In this document: piece by piece, positions 1 to 6,906 of the stretch
Position numbering within the stretch: position 1 is the first letter of the stretch
How the letters are laid out: each line of letters starts with the position of its first letter
NCBI GenBank assembly: GCA_016177025.1
Contig: JACOWB010000010.1
Coordinates: forward strand, 1 to 33,767
DNA: 33,767 bases
Direction of reading: 5' to 3'
Source of the DNA: Candidatus Aenigmatarchaeota archaeon
GTDB taxonomy: Archaea > Aenigmatarchaeota > Aenigmatarchaeia > CG10238-14 > SCSR01
Position numbers and translations under genes: made by a program
The notes under the pieces: generated by a model
What the model saw: only the letters and a program-made list of their open reading frames with translations
Database searches by the model: none
What the model was told of the DNA's origin: nothing

Positions 1-449
1 AGAGAAGCACGTTCATTTATCAAATCTTGTTCGGGTGTCGATGTAGGTGTAGCTTCTCTGACTATCGGAGTGCTAGTCGGCGATAAAACAGGCGTAGCAG
101 TTCCAGTATTGCAGCCAAATACTGCCAAGGCTGCAGCTCCAGCAGCAACTGCGGGTCTTGCAATAGGCGGGACCAATCTGCCGGCATAACCAATAACATT
201 ACCGACCATATTTCCAGCATACCCCAGACTTCTTTCTAGTATGTTAGGTTTTCCATCCTGTGAATAGCTTTCATGACGTGGTTCGAACTGCTCCCAATAA
301 GTCTTGACATACGCCTCTGTCTTCAGCTCAGGATGCTCTTCAAGCAGTCGCGCCAATCCTTCCTCTCTTCTTACAGCTGTATTTCTCCCTCTTGACACTT
401 CTTCGGGCAGAAAGAGACCTGTTTGCAAATCCGATTCAAATCTATCCAT
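1..449 (-). CDS. Partial envelope protein with Thr/Pro-rich linker
   Basis: An open frame of 149 codons starts at an ATG (449-447), has a GGGTG Shine-Dalgarno-like stretch about 6 nt upstream, and runs off the left edge, so the C-terminus is missing. Residues 1-75 are charged and hydrophilic. Residues about 80-112 are hydrophobic, rich in Gly and Ala, and end in a lipobox-like VFGC at Cys113. A low-complexity Ser/Thr/Pro linker (SPTSTP, TPTSTPE) follows at about 119-140. I infer a membrane-anchored protein with an extracytoplasmic C-terminal part. The family is not recognised. The Cys followed by a TP-rich linker resembles the lipoprotein at 26280-26693. Confidence 0.7.
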   Translation of the reverse strand, partial: MDRFESDLQTGLFLPEEVSRGRNTAVRREEGLARLLEEHPELKTEAYVKTYWEQFEPRHESYSQDGKPNILERSLGYAGNMVGNVIGYAGRLVPPIARPAVAAGAAALAVFGCNTGTATPVLSPTSTPIVREATPTSTPEQDLINERAS

Positions 450-616
450 ACTCGACACCCACTAAAAATCTCTTGTCTTCGGGCCATATAAAGATTTCTA
501 TTCTGTACTACTTACAAGTGACATATTATCAAAAATTTTACACTATACTGAAAATTCCCTTACCATGATTATATACTATGATCTATAATATATATTTGCC
601 AGCTTCTGTTGATCGG

Positions 617-778
617 TTACTTTCTCTTCTTTCGCGGTATTAATTCCATTCTGTCGACTATGAGCTCTCCGATAGCAGCGAATGGTATTGCAACAAGGGC
701 TATTATGCCAAGAATTTTCCATGTTAAAGGTTCTCCTGTCGAAAGCGTGACGGCAATCAGGTCTTCTATAATTCCCAT
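617..778 (-). CDS. 53-aa single-pass membrane peptide
   Basis: The frame begins with an ATG (778-776) inside the last codons of the RtcA-like gene, a 13-nt overlap, which suggests translational coupling at the end of the operon. The product has a short polar N-terminus, one hydrophobic helix at about residues 21-40 (KILGIIALVAIPFAAIGELI) and a very basic tail ending RKKRK. The positive-inside rule would place the C-terminus in the cytoplasm. No family is recognised. A plus-strand open frame across the same DNA looks like a shadow. Confidence 0.6.
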   Translation of the reverse strand: MGIIEDLIAVTLSTGEPLTWKILGIIALVAIPFAAIGELIVDRMELIPRKKRK

Positions 779-1698
779 TTTATATCTTCGACTTTCACTT
801 CAGACCTGCCTTTTGCCAATGCAAGGAATGGAATAATCTGGTCGCTCATCCATTTGTCTAGCGCGGCAGCGGATTTCAAAGAGTTGACTAATTCTATCGC
901 GCATTCCTCGCCAATCCTTTCTGCGGGTTTACCGAGTTTGCCTATGGCATCAGAGCCTATAACAGAATTCCCGCAATCAGCCCACAATGTAATCGATGTC
1001 CCTGGCGATGCTGTATTTTCGATTTTCTTTTCGATTTGTGCACCCGGAAAATTGTTCTTAATTAAAGTTTTCTTCGCACTATTGGATTGTCTTTCGGCTA
1101 TGCCCTCTGGCAACGAGCCTACTACCGATACACCGTTAATTGATTTTATTTCTCCCCTTTCTAACAATCTCACTGAATTTAATTTTTCAACAGGATGAAA
1201 AGTTATTCTGACCTCACCTTGACCTTTCGGATAAAATCCTTCTCTGATAATTTCAATCTCTGGTAGTGGCACGCCGAATTTGTTCAACATAGGAAAAGTC
1301 ACATGTTGCATATACTGGATTGTAGGGGCGCCTAATCCTGCTGTGCCGCCGGTGACATCTAAAGTGATTTCTTTGTCAGCGAAAATTAACAGAGGGGTAA
1401 GGGTTTGTAATAACAATCCTATAGAACCAGCAGTGCCGATATCTATTTTCCTGCTCTCGATGCGGTGTGATTTTGGTATGAATTCAATTTCCGTAGAATG
1501 CAGTTCCAATCCTTTAATTTCCGCGTTAGTGAACTCGCCAGCGATTCGCACTCCTGTCAAATGCTGCATCTGCAACCCCGGATTCGGACGATTTTTTCTT
1601 ATATTGATGATTCTCACAGATTTCAATGTCAGAGCAGACAAAGCTATAGTAGTGCGTAAAACTTGCCCATATCCAATAGACCCGTCAATAGTTATCAA
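766..1698 (-). CDS. RNA 3'-terminal phosphate cyclase-like protein (RtcA family), C-terminus missing
   Basis: The 310-aa protein is clearly of the RtcA/Rcl1 fold: N-terminal DGS with GQVLRTTIALSALT, then NPGLQMQHLTGV, a central GGTAGLGAPTIQY, and a late DQIIPFLALAKG. RtcA enzymes convert RNA 3'-phosphate to a 2',3'-cyclic phosphate via a covalent histidine-AMP. Two things are odd. The usual GEGGGQ loop is shortened to SIGYGQ. The protein also stops at IKWEL, just where family members carry the His-x-x-Thr-Asn segment with the nucleophilic histidine. It could be an Rcl1-like non-cyclase or a truncated enzyme. Its ATG overlaps the stop of the upstream membrane gene (ATGA), so the two are coupled. 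Confidence 0.85.
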   Translation of the reverse strand: MITIDGSIGYGQVLRTTIALSALTLKSVRIINIRKNRPNPGLQMQHLTGVRIAGEFTNAEIKGLELHSTEIEFIPKSHRIESRKIDIGTAGSIGLLLQTLTPLLIFADKEITLDVTGGTAGLGAPTIQYMQHVTFPMLNKFGVPLPEIEIIREGFYPKGQGEVRITFHPVEKLNSVRLLERGEIKSINGVSVVGSLPEGIAERQSNSAKKTLIKNNFPGAQIEKKIENTASPGTSITLWADCGNSVIGSDAIGKLGKPAERIGEECAIELVNSLKSAAALDKWMSDQIIPFLALAKGRSEVKVEDIKWEL

Positions 1699-2333
1699 TG
1701 ACTCACACCGAACAAACCCAATACAAGTATCCCAATAAAACTAAAGATGAAGGAATAAATCACAACTAGCTGGGGCTTGTACCTTACAATGTTCCATAAA
1801 ACCGCAGCTATCAGTTCTGTAGGCACTGGCATTGCAGTCAAAATTCCAGCCAATGCAGGAACAAACAACCTCATTCCTTTGCTCTTCATCACGTTTCGCG
1901 TTAGAGTGATTTCGAATTTAGAGAATTCAAGCCTCAATTCTTCAGAGAGGATAAATCTTATTTCATCCAATAGCTGGTGTTTGACAAACAAATAAATCAT
2001 TAGATTTGAGATAGCCGCACCTACCGCGGCAATAAACGCCATCCCAAGGGGGTTTATGTGTTTCGCTAGGAAAAACAATGCGGCTGATGCAGGCGTTGTA
2101 GTGAATCCGAATGAAAAAAGAAACCCAAAGACAAAAGCGCTGATATACCCAAAGTCTCCCAAGAGTTCTACCGCAGTTTGAACTAGTCCAGTTTTTACCA
2201 GATAATATGTGAACGCAAAGCTGATCAGCAGCAAAACAGTATTCTGATGCTTCAAATGAAATGTCTTCACTTTATGAACTACTTTCTCAATTCTACGTTT
2301 TCGTTCGTTGACTGTATAGGAATATCTTTCCAT
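1695..2333 (-). CDS. Multi-pass membrane protein, possibly VTT/DedA-like
   Basis: The protein has 212 aa with a basic cytoplasmic N-terminus (RKRRIEKVVHK), then about five hydrophobic segments: near residues 31-48, 60-90 (FGFLFSFGFTTTPASAALFFLA), 96-115, 155-178 and 187-210. The layout with a Pro/Ala-containing re-entrant-like stretch recalls VTT/DedA or small multidrug-export families, but I do not recognise a defining motif. It lies directly after the enolase-like gene (TAA followed immediately by ATG) and overlaps the RtcA-like gene by 4 nt, so all three are one transcription unit. Function unknown. Confidence 0.75.
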   Translation of the reverse strand: MERYSYTVNERKRRIEKVVHKVKTFHLKHQNTVLLLISFAFTYYLVKTGLVQTAVELLGDFGYISAFVFGFLFSFGFTTTPASAALFFLAKHINPLGMAFIAAVGAAISNLMIYLFVKHQLLDEIRFILSEELRLEFSKFEITLTRNVMKSKGMRLFVPALAGILTAMPVPTELIAAVLWNIVRYKPQLVVIYSFIFSFIGILVLGLFGVSH

Positions 2334-3392
2334 TTATTCATTTATCCTGTTTATAGAGACATTATCCATGCCAAGTTTCATGTAGTCGGCTCCCAGCCCG
2401 GCAGCAAGGTCGGAAATCAACTTGTCATTTATTTCGTCCTGAATAATAGTCGCTATTTTATGCTTCTTTGCCTTTTCAATCAGCCTTGTCATATCGGTGA
2501 TCGTTCCCATTCTGGCGGGCGAAATATTTATGCCGCTCGTGGATTTTAATTCGACGCCTCTTTCAAACCTCTCAGAATTGTTCGAATACAATTCGTTACC
2601 TACTACCAAGCGTGTGGGTAGCCTATGCGTTAGTGTGGCAAATGAGACAAAGTCATCCTCATGAAACGGATCTTCGATATATCCGACAGGATAGTTTTTT
2701 ACGATGTCCTGCACAAGCAACAGCTGTTCTTGGGGTATCAGGTTCTCTCCTGTGCTATAGGTATATCTCCTGGTGTTCCAGAGATCTCCGGCACCAAAGT
2801 TGATTCCAAGATGAAGCGAATTCTTGGTTGTAACTGATGCAAGAGCTTTCAGCACCTTTTCATTCGTCATGCTTTTGTTTAGTTCAAGATTGCTGCGCAC
2901 ATCAACTAACTGCATTACGCTCTTGGAAAATAATTTCTTTTGGACCGGGTACAGCATGAGCTCTTTGAAATCAGTCTCAGTTTTCCTTTTGTCAGAGACG
3001 ACAAGTAATGGCATTGGAAGCTGGGGCTTTTTCGTCAGGTATTCAAAAACTTTGATTCCTTCCCACTGAGCAAAAGATTTCACGAATGCGGACGATATGG
3101 CAAATGCCAGATTCCCGCCGATTTCACGAAAGTCAACGGATATATCCAGAGTATGCAAGAACCTGTCCACTTCTTCGATATTGTCGAAGGTCTGATTGAC
3201 AAAATGCCGTTTTATTTCCAGAAACTCCGTTTCCATCTCTTCTGGAGAGTGCGACTTTATTTTGTATATCCCGTTCTTGTTAATAGGAGCTAAAGAATGC
3301 ACAATTCCTTTCTTGGTTTCTATTTCTACCTCTGTAGTTTCTTGAAAACCCATTGTGAGAGCTTTCCTTATGCTTATGTTCTCAATCCGCAT
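2334..3392 (-). CDS. Enolase-superfamily homologue lacking catalytic residues
   Basis: The 352-aa protein aligns by eye with enolase through its barrel: YIEDPFHEDDF matches the IEDP metal Glu segment, LVVGNELY matches VGDDLF, ISPARMGTITDM matches LKVNQIGT, and ADYMKLGM matches GQIKTGA. Glycolytic enolase needs the Lys of KxNQxG, the SHRSGE substrate loop, the N-terminal GASTG loop and three acidic metal ligands. Here the Lys is Ser, SHRSGE reads IQDEIN, GASTG reads PINKNG, and two metal Asp positions are Asn. Enolases are usually about 410-430 aa. I therefore infer a pseudoenzyme or a changed activity. It is the first gene of the operon 3392 to 617. Confidence 0.8.
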   Translation of the reverse strand: MRIENISIRKALTMGFQETTEVEIETKKGIVHSLAPINKNGIYKIKSHSPEEMETEFLEIKRHFVNQTFDNIEEVDRFLHTLDISVDFREIGGNLAFAISSAFVKSFAQWEGIKVFEYLTKKPQLPMPLLVVSDKRKTETDFKELMLYPVQKKLFSKSVMQLVDVRSNLELNKSMTNEKVLKALASVTTKNSLHLGINFGAGDLWNTRRYTYSTGENLIPQEQLLLVQDIVKNYPVGYIEDPFHEDDFVSFATLTHRLPTRLVVGNELYSNNSERFERGVELKSTSGINISPARMGTITDMTRLIEKAKKHKIATIIQDEINDKLISDLAAGLGADYMKLGMDNVSINRINE

Positions 3393-3443
3393 GTTTCCTT
3401 ATAGAGATTTAAACTTTGATACGCATAAAATCTTAAGAGACAG

Positions 3444-3746
3444 ATGACGAGAGTTTACAGACGAGGAGATCATACAACTCTTACTCATGTAGACGAAAGA
3501 TTTGGAGAAAACCTGAACGGTCGCATTGGATTTCTAGGCGACCACAGAATTGATGTTTATGCCTTTTTGGAAGATATCCCTATAGCTGTGTTTTCAGATC
3601 CTCAAGCCAGTATTGTGGTTAAGAAAGATCGTCTACAACCGAATCGAGATGTATACTTAATCAGAGTACCCTATCATCAATTTAGAGAATTAAAACCACA
3701 AGATTTCATTAAAGTGGAATTACCAGAATATATTGAAATCCATTAA
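3444..3746 (+). CDS. Orphan 100-aa protein
   Basis: An ATG-started frame fills the space between the divergent enolase-like gene and the convergent ferredoxin gene, whose stop lies 2 nt away. The product is mixed alpha/beta, with alternating hydrophobic strands such as RIDVYAFLED, IPIAVFS and DVYLIRVPY, and no membrane segment. No family is recognised. Leu and Arg codons of the TTA/AGA type dominate, as in the other orphan genes of the window. It is probably a real small soluble protein, since the opposite strand carries no better frame. Confidence 0.55.
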   Translation: MTRVYRRGDHTTLTHVDERFGENLNGRIGFLGDHRIDVYAFLEDIPIAVFSDPQASIVVKKDRLQPNRDVYLIRVPYHQFRELKPQDFIKVELPEYIEIH

Positions 3747-3747
3747 A

Positions 3748-4029
3748 TCACTCTTTCTTCTCTTTCCAAAACGCGTTTGTTCCTTTGACAATCAGTCCCA
3801 TCTGCTCAATTTCTTTTTCTGTATAAACACGCTTGGTGACTTTGAAATCTGCAGGAGGTTTTAAAACAGCTTCAGTCGGGCAGACAGGAACACAACTCCA
3901 GTCATCCTTGCATTTGTCGATAACTAATTCCGCTATATTATCCTCGTCCATTTCCAGAGCTTGATACGGACATACAGCTACGCAAGCACCACATCCAATG
4001 CATTTTTCTTGGACAATTATCGGCGGCAT
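3748..4029 (-). CDS. Ferredoxin with two cluster motifs, one Asp-substituted
   Basis: The 93-aa protein has a complete CxxCxxCxxxCP motif (Cys10, 13, 16, 20) for a [4Fe-4S] cluster. In the second motif (Cys40, Asp43, Cys46, Cys50) the second cysteine is aspartate. CxxDxxC motifs occur in archaeal ferredoxins that hold a [3Fe-4S] cluster or an Asp-ligated [4Fe-4S] cluster, so a 7Fe or Asp-ligated protein is likely. It would act as a small cytoplasmic electron carrier. A basic and acidic tail of about 35 residues follows the second motif. No partner oxidoreductase gene is adjacent. Confidence 0.92.
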   Translation of the reverse strand: MPPIIVQEKCIGCGACVAVCPYQALEMDEDNIAELVIDKCKDDWSCVPVCPTEAVLKPPADFKVTKRVYTEKEIEQMGLIVKGTNAFWKEKKE

Positions 4030-4077
4030 TATACCTGTTATTAATAGCTATGAGACTTTTAAATATTTAGTGATAAC

Positions 4078-4263
4078 TTGAGAAAACTTGTAGTTTGTGA
4101 AATCAATGAAACATATCTGAAGAATGTAAAGGAACAGATGAAAAAACAGAGGATGCCTATTCCTGAGGATGATAATCAGATAACTATCGCCCACAAGCCT
4201 ATAGCTGTAATAGATTCTAGGGATTTGTGTGATTGTAAAATCTGTAAAGAATTACTCGAGTAG
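4078..4263 (+). CDS. Small orphan protein with CxCxxC motif
   Basis: The frame opens with TTG (4078) and encodes 61 aa. The C-terminus has DLCDCKICKELLE, a CxCxxC that could bind zinc or an Fe-S cluster. The N-terminus is a short strand and a basic helix (YLKNVKEQMKKQR). The 3' end overlaps the convergent minus-strand gene ending at 4252 by 12 nt. No family is recognised, the start is uncertain, and no well-placed TATA box is visible. Confidence 0.45.
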   Translation: MRKLVVCEINETYLKNVKEQMKKQRMPIPEDDNQITIAHKPIAVIDSRDLCDCKICKELLE

Positions 4264-4572
4264 ACCTATCATTGGTAATTGGAAATTTGCTATATCATTT
4301 CCCCTTCTAGCGACAGGTTCTACAAGTTCATCAATATGTGCACGTAATTGTTCCATGGCCCACCTTGGCCTATAGTTAGCATTTCCCAATGTCGATAAGA
4401 ACTGTGTCATCGCTTGTCTCCTACTATACGCACTTGTATAAAAAAATCCCAGACGACCATCTTCCCAATATCTTGAATCACTTTCCGGTATAAGAGGTCC
4501 TAACTCGGGACACGTGTCAACAGTTCGAGCGACATTAATGCCATAAGGTGTTGTCATTTTTGCACGAGCCAT
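4252..4572 (-). CDS. Orphan 106-aa protein
   Basis: The ATG follows directly on the stop of the upstream 88-aa gene (stop at 4573-4575), so the two are translated as a pair. The product is soluble and mixed, with several aromatic and Arg residues (RYWEDGRLGFFYTSAYSRRQAM) and a helical C-terminal half (WAMEQLRAHIDELVEPVARR). No family is recognised. The coupling to a gene with a good TATA box supports it being real. Confidence 0.55.
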   Translation of the reverse strand: MARAKMTTPYGINVARTVDTCPELGPLIPESDSRYWEDGRLGFFYTSAYSRRQAMTQFLSTLGNANYRPRWAMEQLRAHIDELVEPVARRGNDIANFQLPMIGLLE

Positions 4573-4839
4573 TTAAATCTCCTTTATTCTCTCCTTAAGA
4601 TATTCACTTAGTTTCTTAGATAAATTTAATTTCGCCTTTATTAACTTTTCCTTCGTCTCGCTATCAGTCCTGGTCTGTTCAACAGCGCGCAAAAATATGA
4701 AAGCGGACCTCAGTTCCATCCAGAAAAACGCCCTTTCTAATGCTTTCTTGGATTCGTAAATGTCGCTGGTAAGCAATGCTTTATCCTTCCACATCTGGTA
4801 ATGTTCGCTGCATGTGGTTATTTGTGTCTCTATTGGCAT
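4573..4839 (-). CDS. Orphan all-helical 88-aa protein
   Basis: The product is almost entirely predicted helix: an N-terminal helix around EHYQMWKDKALL, a central ALERAFFWMELRSAFIFLRAVEQ and a basic C-terminal LKLIKAKLNLS-type helix, suggesting a small helical bundle or adaptor. A strong TATA-like box at 4863-4872 is centred 28 nt upstream of the ATG, as expected for a leaderless transcript, which supports the start. It is co-transcribed with the gene at 4252-4572. Function unknown. Confidence 0.6.
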   Translation of the reverse strand: MPIETQITTCSEHYQMWKDKALLTSDIYESKKALERAFFWMELRSAFIFLRAVEQTRTDSETKEKLIKAKLNLSKKLSEYLKERIKEI

Positions 4840-4862
4840 ATGTTACTGTATGGTAGTTACTA

Positions 4863-4872
4863 ATATATAAAC
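4863..4872 (-). promoter_or_regulatory. TATA box for the 4839 gene pair
   Basis: On the minus strand the sequence reads TTTATATATT, centred about 28 nt upstream of the ATG at 4839. This matches the spacing of archaeal TATA boxes on leaderless transcripts. Confidence 0.6.
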
Positions 4873-4928
4873 CTTTCGGTTTTCACTATTTATAAGTGAT
4901 GATAAATCTTTAAATAGGCTGATTCCGA

Positions 4929-5600
4929 ATGTTTTTTGTGCCTACAGAAATTACTGAGAAGAGGTTTGTGGATGAAGTGTGGAGGTTTGTAGCATCTTCT
5001 CCGGGTGGCATCTCAAAAGACGACTTGGAAGAAAGAGTAACGCAAAGATTAAAGCTGAGAACGAAGTTTCCCTACGAGTTTTGGATGCTGGTCGAAAATT
5101 TATTACTCCCAAGTTTAGTTATCGATTCTGACGAAACCGTTCGACCTAACTTGCCTGCCGGAATTCTCTACCATTCAGGCGGTTCCCAAAAACTTCCAGA
5201 TATACTAAACGACGGCTTAGTTGGGCGCTATCATGAAGACCGCCCTGCAACGGTTTTTCTGAGTGATAATCCTTCAACTTCTTTTACATTCGGAGCACGC
5301 AAAAAATGGGGTTCTTTCATGGTCGAGGTCAATCGGGAAACTTCCGAGAGACTTGGCAGTCCGATAGTAACCGTCGGTCCTACAGGCAGGTATGATGAAG
5401 CTTCGAACATTTATGGCGCACATAATCCGATACCACCACAAGCAATGCGAACAATTTATTTAGTTGGAAAGCAAAAAGAGTGGATTGAATATTTGTCGTC
5501 TGAGGTCAGATACAAGGGTTTTGATTTGGATATCGTGGAAAACCCTGGAATGCCAGGTGGCATGAATAGAATCGTTGCAACGCACCACGCTTGGAGATGA
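4929..5600 (+). CDS. Possible ADP-ribosyltransferase-fold protein with N-terminal winged helix
   Basis: The 223-aa protein has an N-terminal part (about residues 8-60) that looks like a winged-helix domain, with SPGGISKDDLEERV as the turn and helix. From residue about 77, GILYHSGGSQKLPDILNDGL and then ATVFLSDNPSTSFTFGA follow the pattern of ART-fold proteins (a strand ending YHG, a helix and GL, then VYLS with an alanine/phenylalanine helix), as in Arr and KptA relatives. The usual Tyr of VYLS is Phe here. The similarity is a by-eye pattern, so the function is inference. The stop at 5600 abuts the convergent beta-CASP gene. Confidence 0.5.
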   Translation: MFFVPTEITEKRFVDEVWRFVASSPGGISKDDLEERVTQRLKLRTKFPYEFWMLVENLLLPSLVIDSDETVRPNLPAGILYHSGGSQKLPDILNDGLVGRYHEDRPATVFLSDNPSTSFTFGARKKWGSFMVEVNRETSERLGSPIVTVGPTGRYDEASNIYGAHNPIPPQAMRTIYLVGKQKEWIEYLSSEVRYKGFDLDIVENPGMPGGMNRIVATHHAWR

Positions 5601-6863
5601 TTAAAGATTAAAAATCCTATTATTAGCCAGTGGCGCTGTAGCATCATATCCCTTTTCCTTCAACTCCCGTGCGAAATCTTCCGTGTGGTCGCCATGGACG
5701 CAAAATATCTTTTCGGGATCCAAACGGTTAATAAATCCAAACAGATCAGTTCTGCCCAGGTGGCTTGAAAAGTCCAGTCTTCTAATCGACATCTTGACTT
5801 CGACATCTATACCATCGTTGATATATCTCCCAGTTTCTAGCAATGTCTTGCCAGGCGTACCTTCAACTTGGAAACCGGTCAATGTAAGGCTGCAATTTTG
5901 CCTGTCGTGAAGCTTGCTCATATACCACATTATAGGTCCGCCGGACAGCATTCCACTAGTGGTCAGGATGACACATGGATTCTTGATTATTCTCTTTCTC
6001 ATTCCCTGGTCTTTCACGTACTCTACTTTCTCGAGCACCCTGTTCAAACTCTTCGGTTCCTTCAAAAGATGGTGATTCTGGTTGATTATCGTCAGGGCCT
6101 TCTTAGCCATGCCGTCGACATAAACAGGGTAGTCTATTCCGTATTGATTTAAAACAAGAAGCAGTTCGTCTATTCTGCCGACAGCAAAACCCGAAATCAG
6201 AGCTATGCCGTCATTTGCCAATGTGCTGTGGACAGTTCTCGCCAACTCCTTCTCCTGAGATTTCCTGTCAGGATGTTCGCGATCGCAGTAAGTTGATTCC
6301 GTTATCAGTGTGTCGACATCTGGTAGATTTGTGTCTGCACCTTTCATCAGTCTTGTAGGAGATATCTTGTAATCTCCTGTGTAGAGAATGGTTTTCTCTC
6401 CTGTATCCAGAAAAGGCATAGTGCTGCCAGGAATGTGTCCGGCATCGAATAAAGTAACTTTGGTCTTTTTTAGCGTGAATGATTTTCTGAAATCCGTAGG
6501 TACGAAATTATTCAGAGTTCTCCTGACGTCATCCTTATTGAATGGGAGATCCACTTTCTCTTCATGGCTTATTTTTATAGAGTCCAGCCACAGCAGTTCT
6601 GCCAGCTGTTTCGTTACATTGGGAGTATACACTCGTGCACCGTTTTTTTTAGCTTCCAAGACAGGTACTCCTCCCGAATGGTCCAAATGTGAATGCGAAA
6701 GCAGTATTGCATCTATCTTGCCTTGCACTGGTATCGGGAATAGTGGCGGTATTTCCTGTATTTTTGTCCCATAATCGAGAACTATCTTTTCAACGCCTGT
6801 GTCAACCAGAACAGAAGAGCATCCTACAGAAGCCATGGCACCATTGAAGCTAATTTGAACCAA
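5601..6863 (-). CDS. Beta-CASP metallo-beta-lactamase RNase (archaeal CPSF-like)
   Basis: The 420-aa protein has the metallo-beta-lactamase motif HSHLDHSG, the later DAGHIPGS, TGDYK and TEST motifs, then the beta-CASP insert and its C-terminal histidine motifs (SSHLGR and CVHGDH). Such proteins are archaeal CPSF or RNase J relatives that cleave or degrade RNA 5'-3'. No N-terminal KH domains are present, so it resembles the shorter aCPSF2 type rather than the aCPSF1 termination factor. Homology requires the start to precede ISFNGA, and the only start codon there is TTG at 6863. It diverges from the glycosyltransferase gene. Confidence 0.92.
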   Translation of the reverse strand: MVQISFNGAMASVGCSSVLVDTGVEKIVLDYGTKIQEIPPLFPIPVQGKIDAILLSHSHLDHSGGVPVLEAKKNGARVYTPNVTKQLAELLWLDSIKISHEEKVDLPFNKDDVRRTLNNFVPTDFRKSFTLKKTKVTLFDAGHIPGSTMPFLDTGEKTILYTGDYKISPTRLMKGADTNLPDVDTLITESTYCDREHPDRKSQEKELARTVHSTLANDGIALISGFAVGRIDELLLVLNQYGIDYPVYVDGMAKKALTIINQNHHLLKEPKSLNRVLEKVEYVKDQGMRKRIIKNPCVILTTSGMLSGGPIMWYMSKLHDRQNCSLTLTGFQVEGTPGKTLLETGRYINDGIDVEVKMSIRRLDFSSHLGRTDLFGFINRLDPEKIFCVHGDHTEDFARELKEKGYDATAPLANNRIFNL

Positions 6864-6874
6864 ACAATCACTCC

Positions 6875-6882
6875 ATTTAAAT
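6875..6882 (+). promoter_or_regulatory. TATA box for the glycosyltransferase gene
   Basis: The palindromic ATTTAAAT is centred about 28 nt upstream of the ATG at 6907. It supports that ATG over the in-frame TTG at 6883. The divergent TTG at 6863 is only about 16 nt away, too close for the same box to give a leaderless transcript there. Confidence 0.5.
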
Positions 6883-6906
6883 TTGTTTTCGAATGGTTAT
6901 CTTATT

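Noticed and set aside
609-836. Plus-strand open frame of 75 codons
   Set aside because: It is antisense to the 53-aa peptide and the end of the RtcA-like gene and shows no domain or promoter; the minus-strand reading is better.
1280-1738. Plus-strand frame of 152 codons
   Set aside because: It lies wholly opposite the RtcA-like gene, is Cys- and Pro-rich without any motif, and mirrors a conserved protein.
449-6879. A/T runs about 16-18 nt upstream of several starts (449, 3392, 4078, 4929, 6863; also 28256)
   Set aside because: This spacing is too short for a TATA box of a leaderless transcript, and intergenic DNA is A/T rich, so I do not call them promoters.
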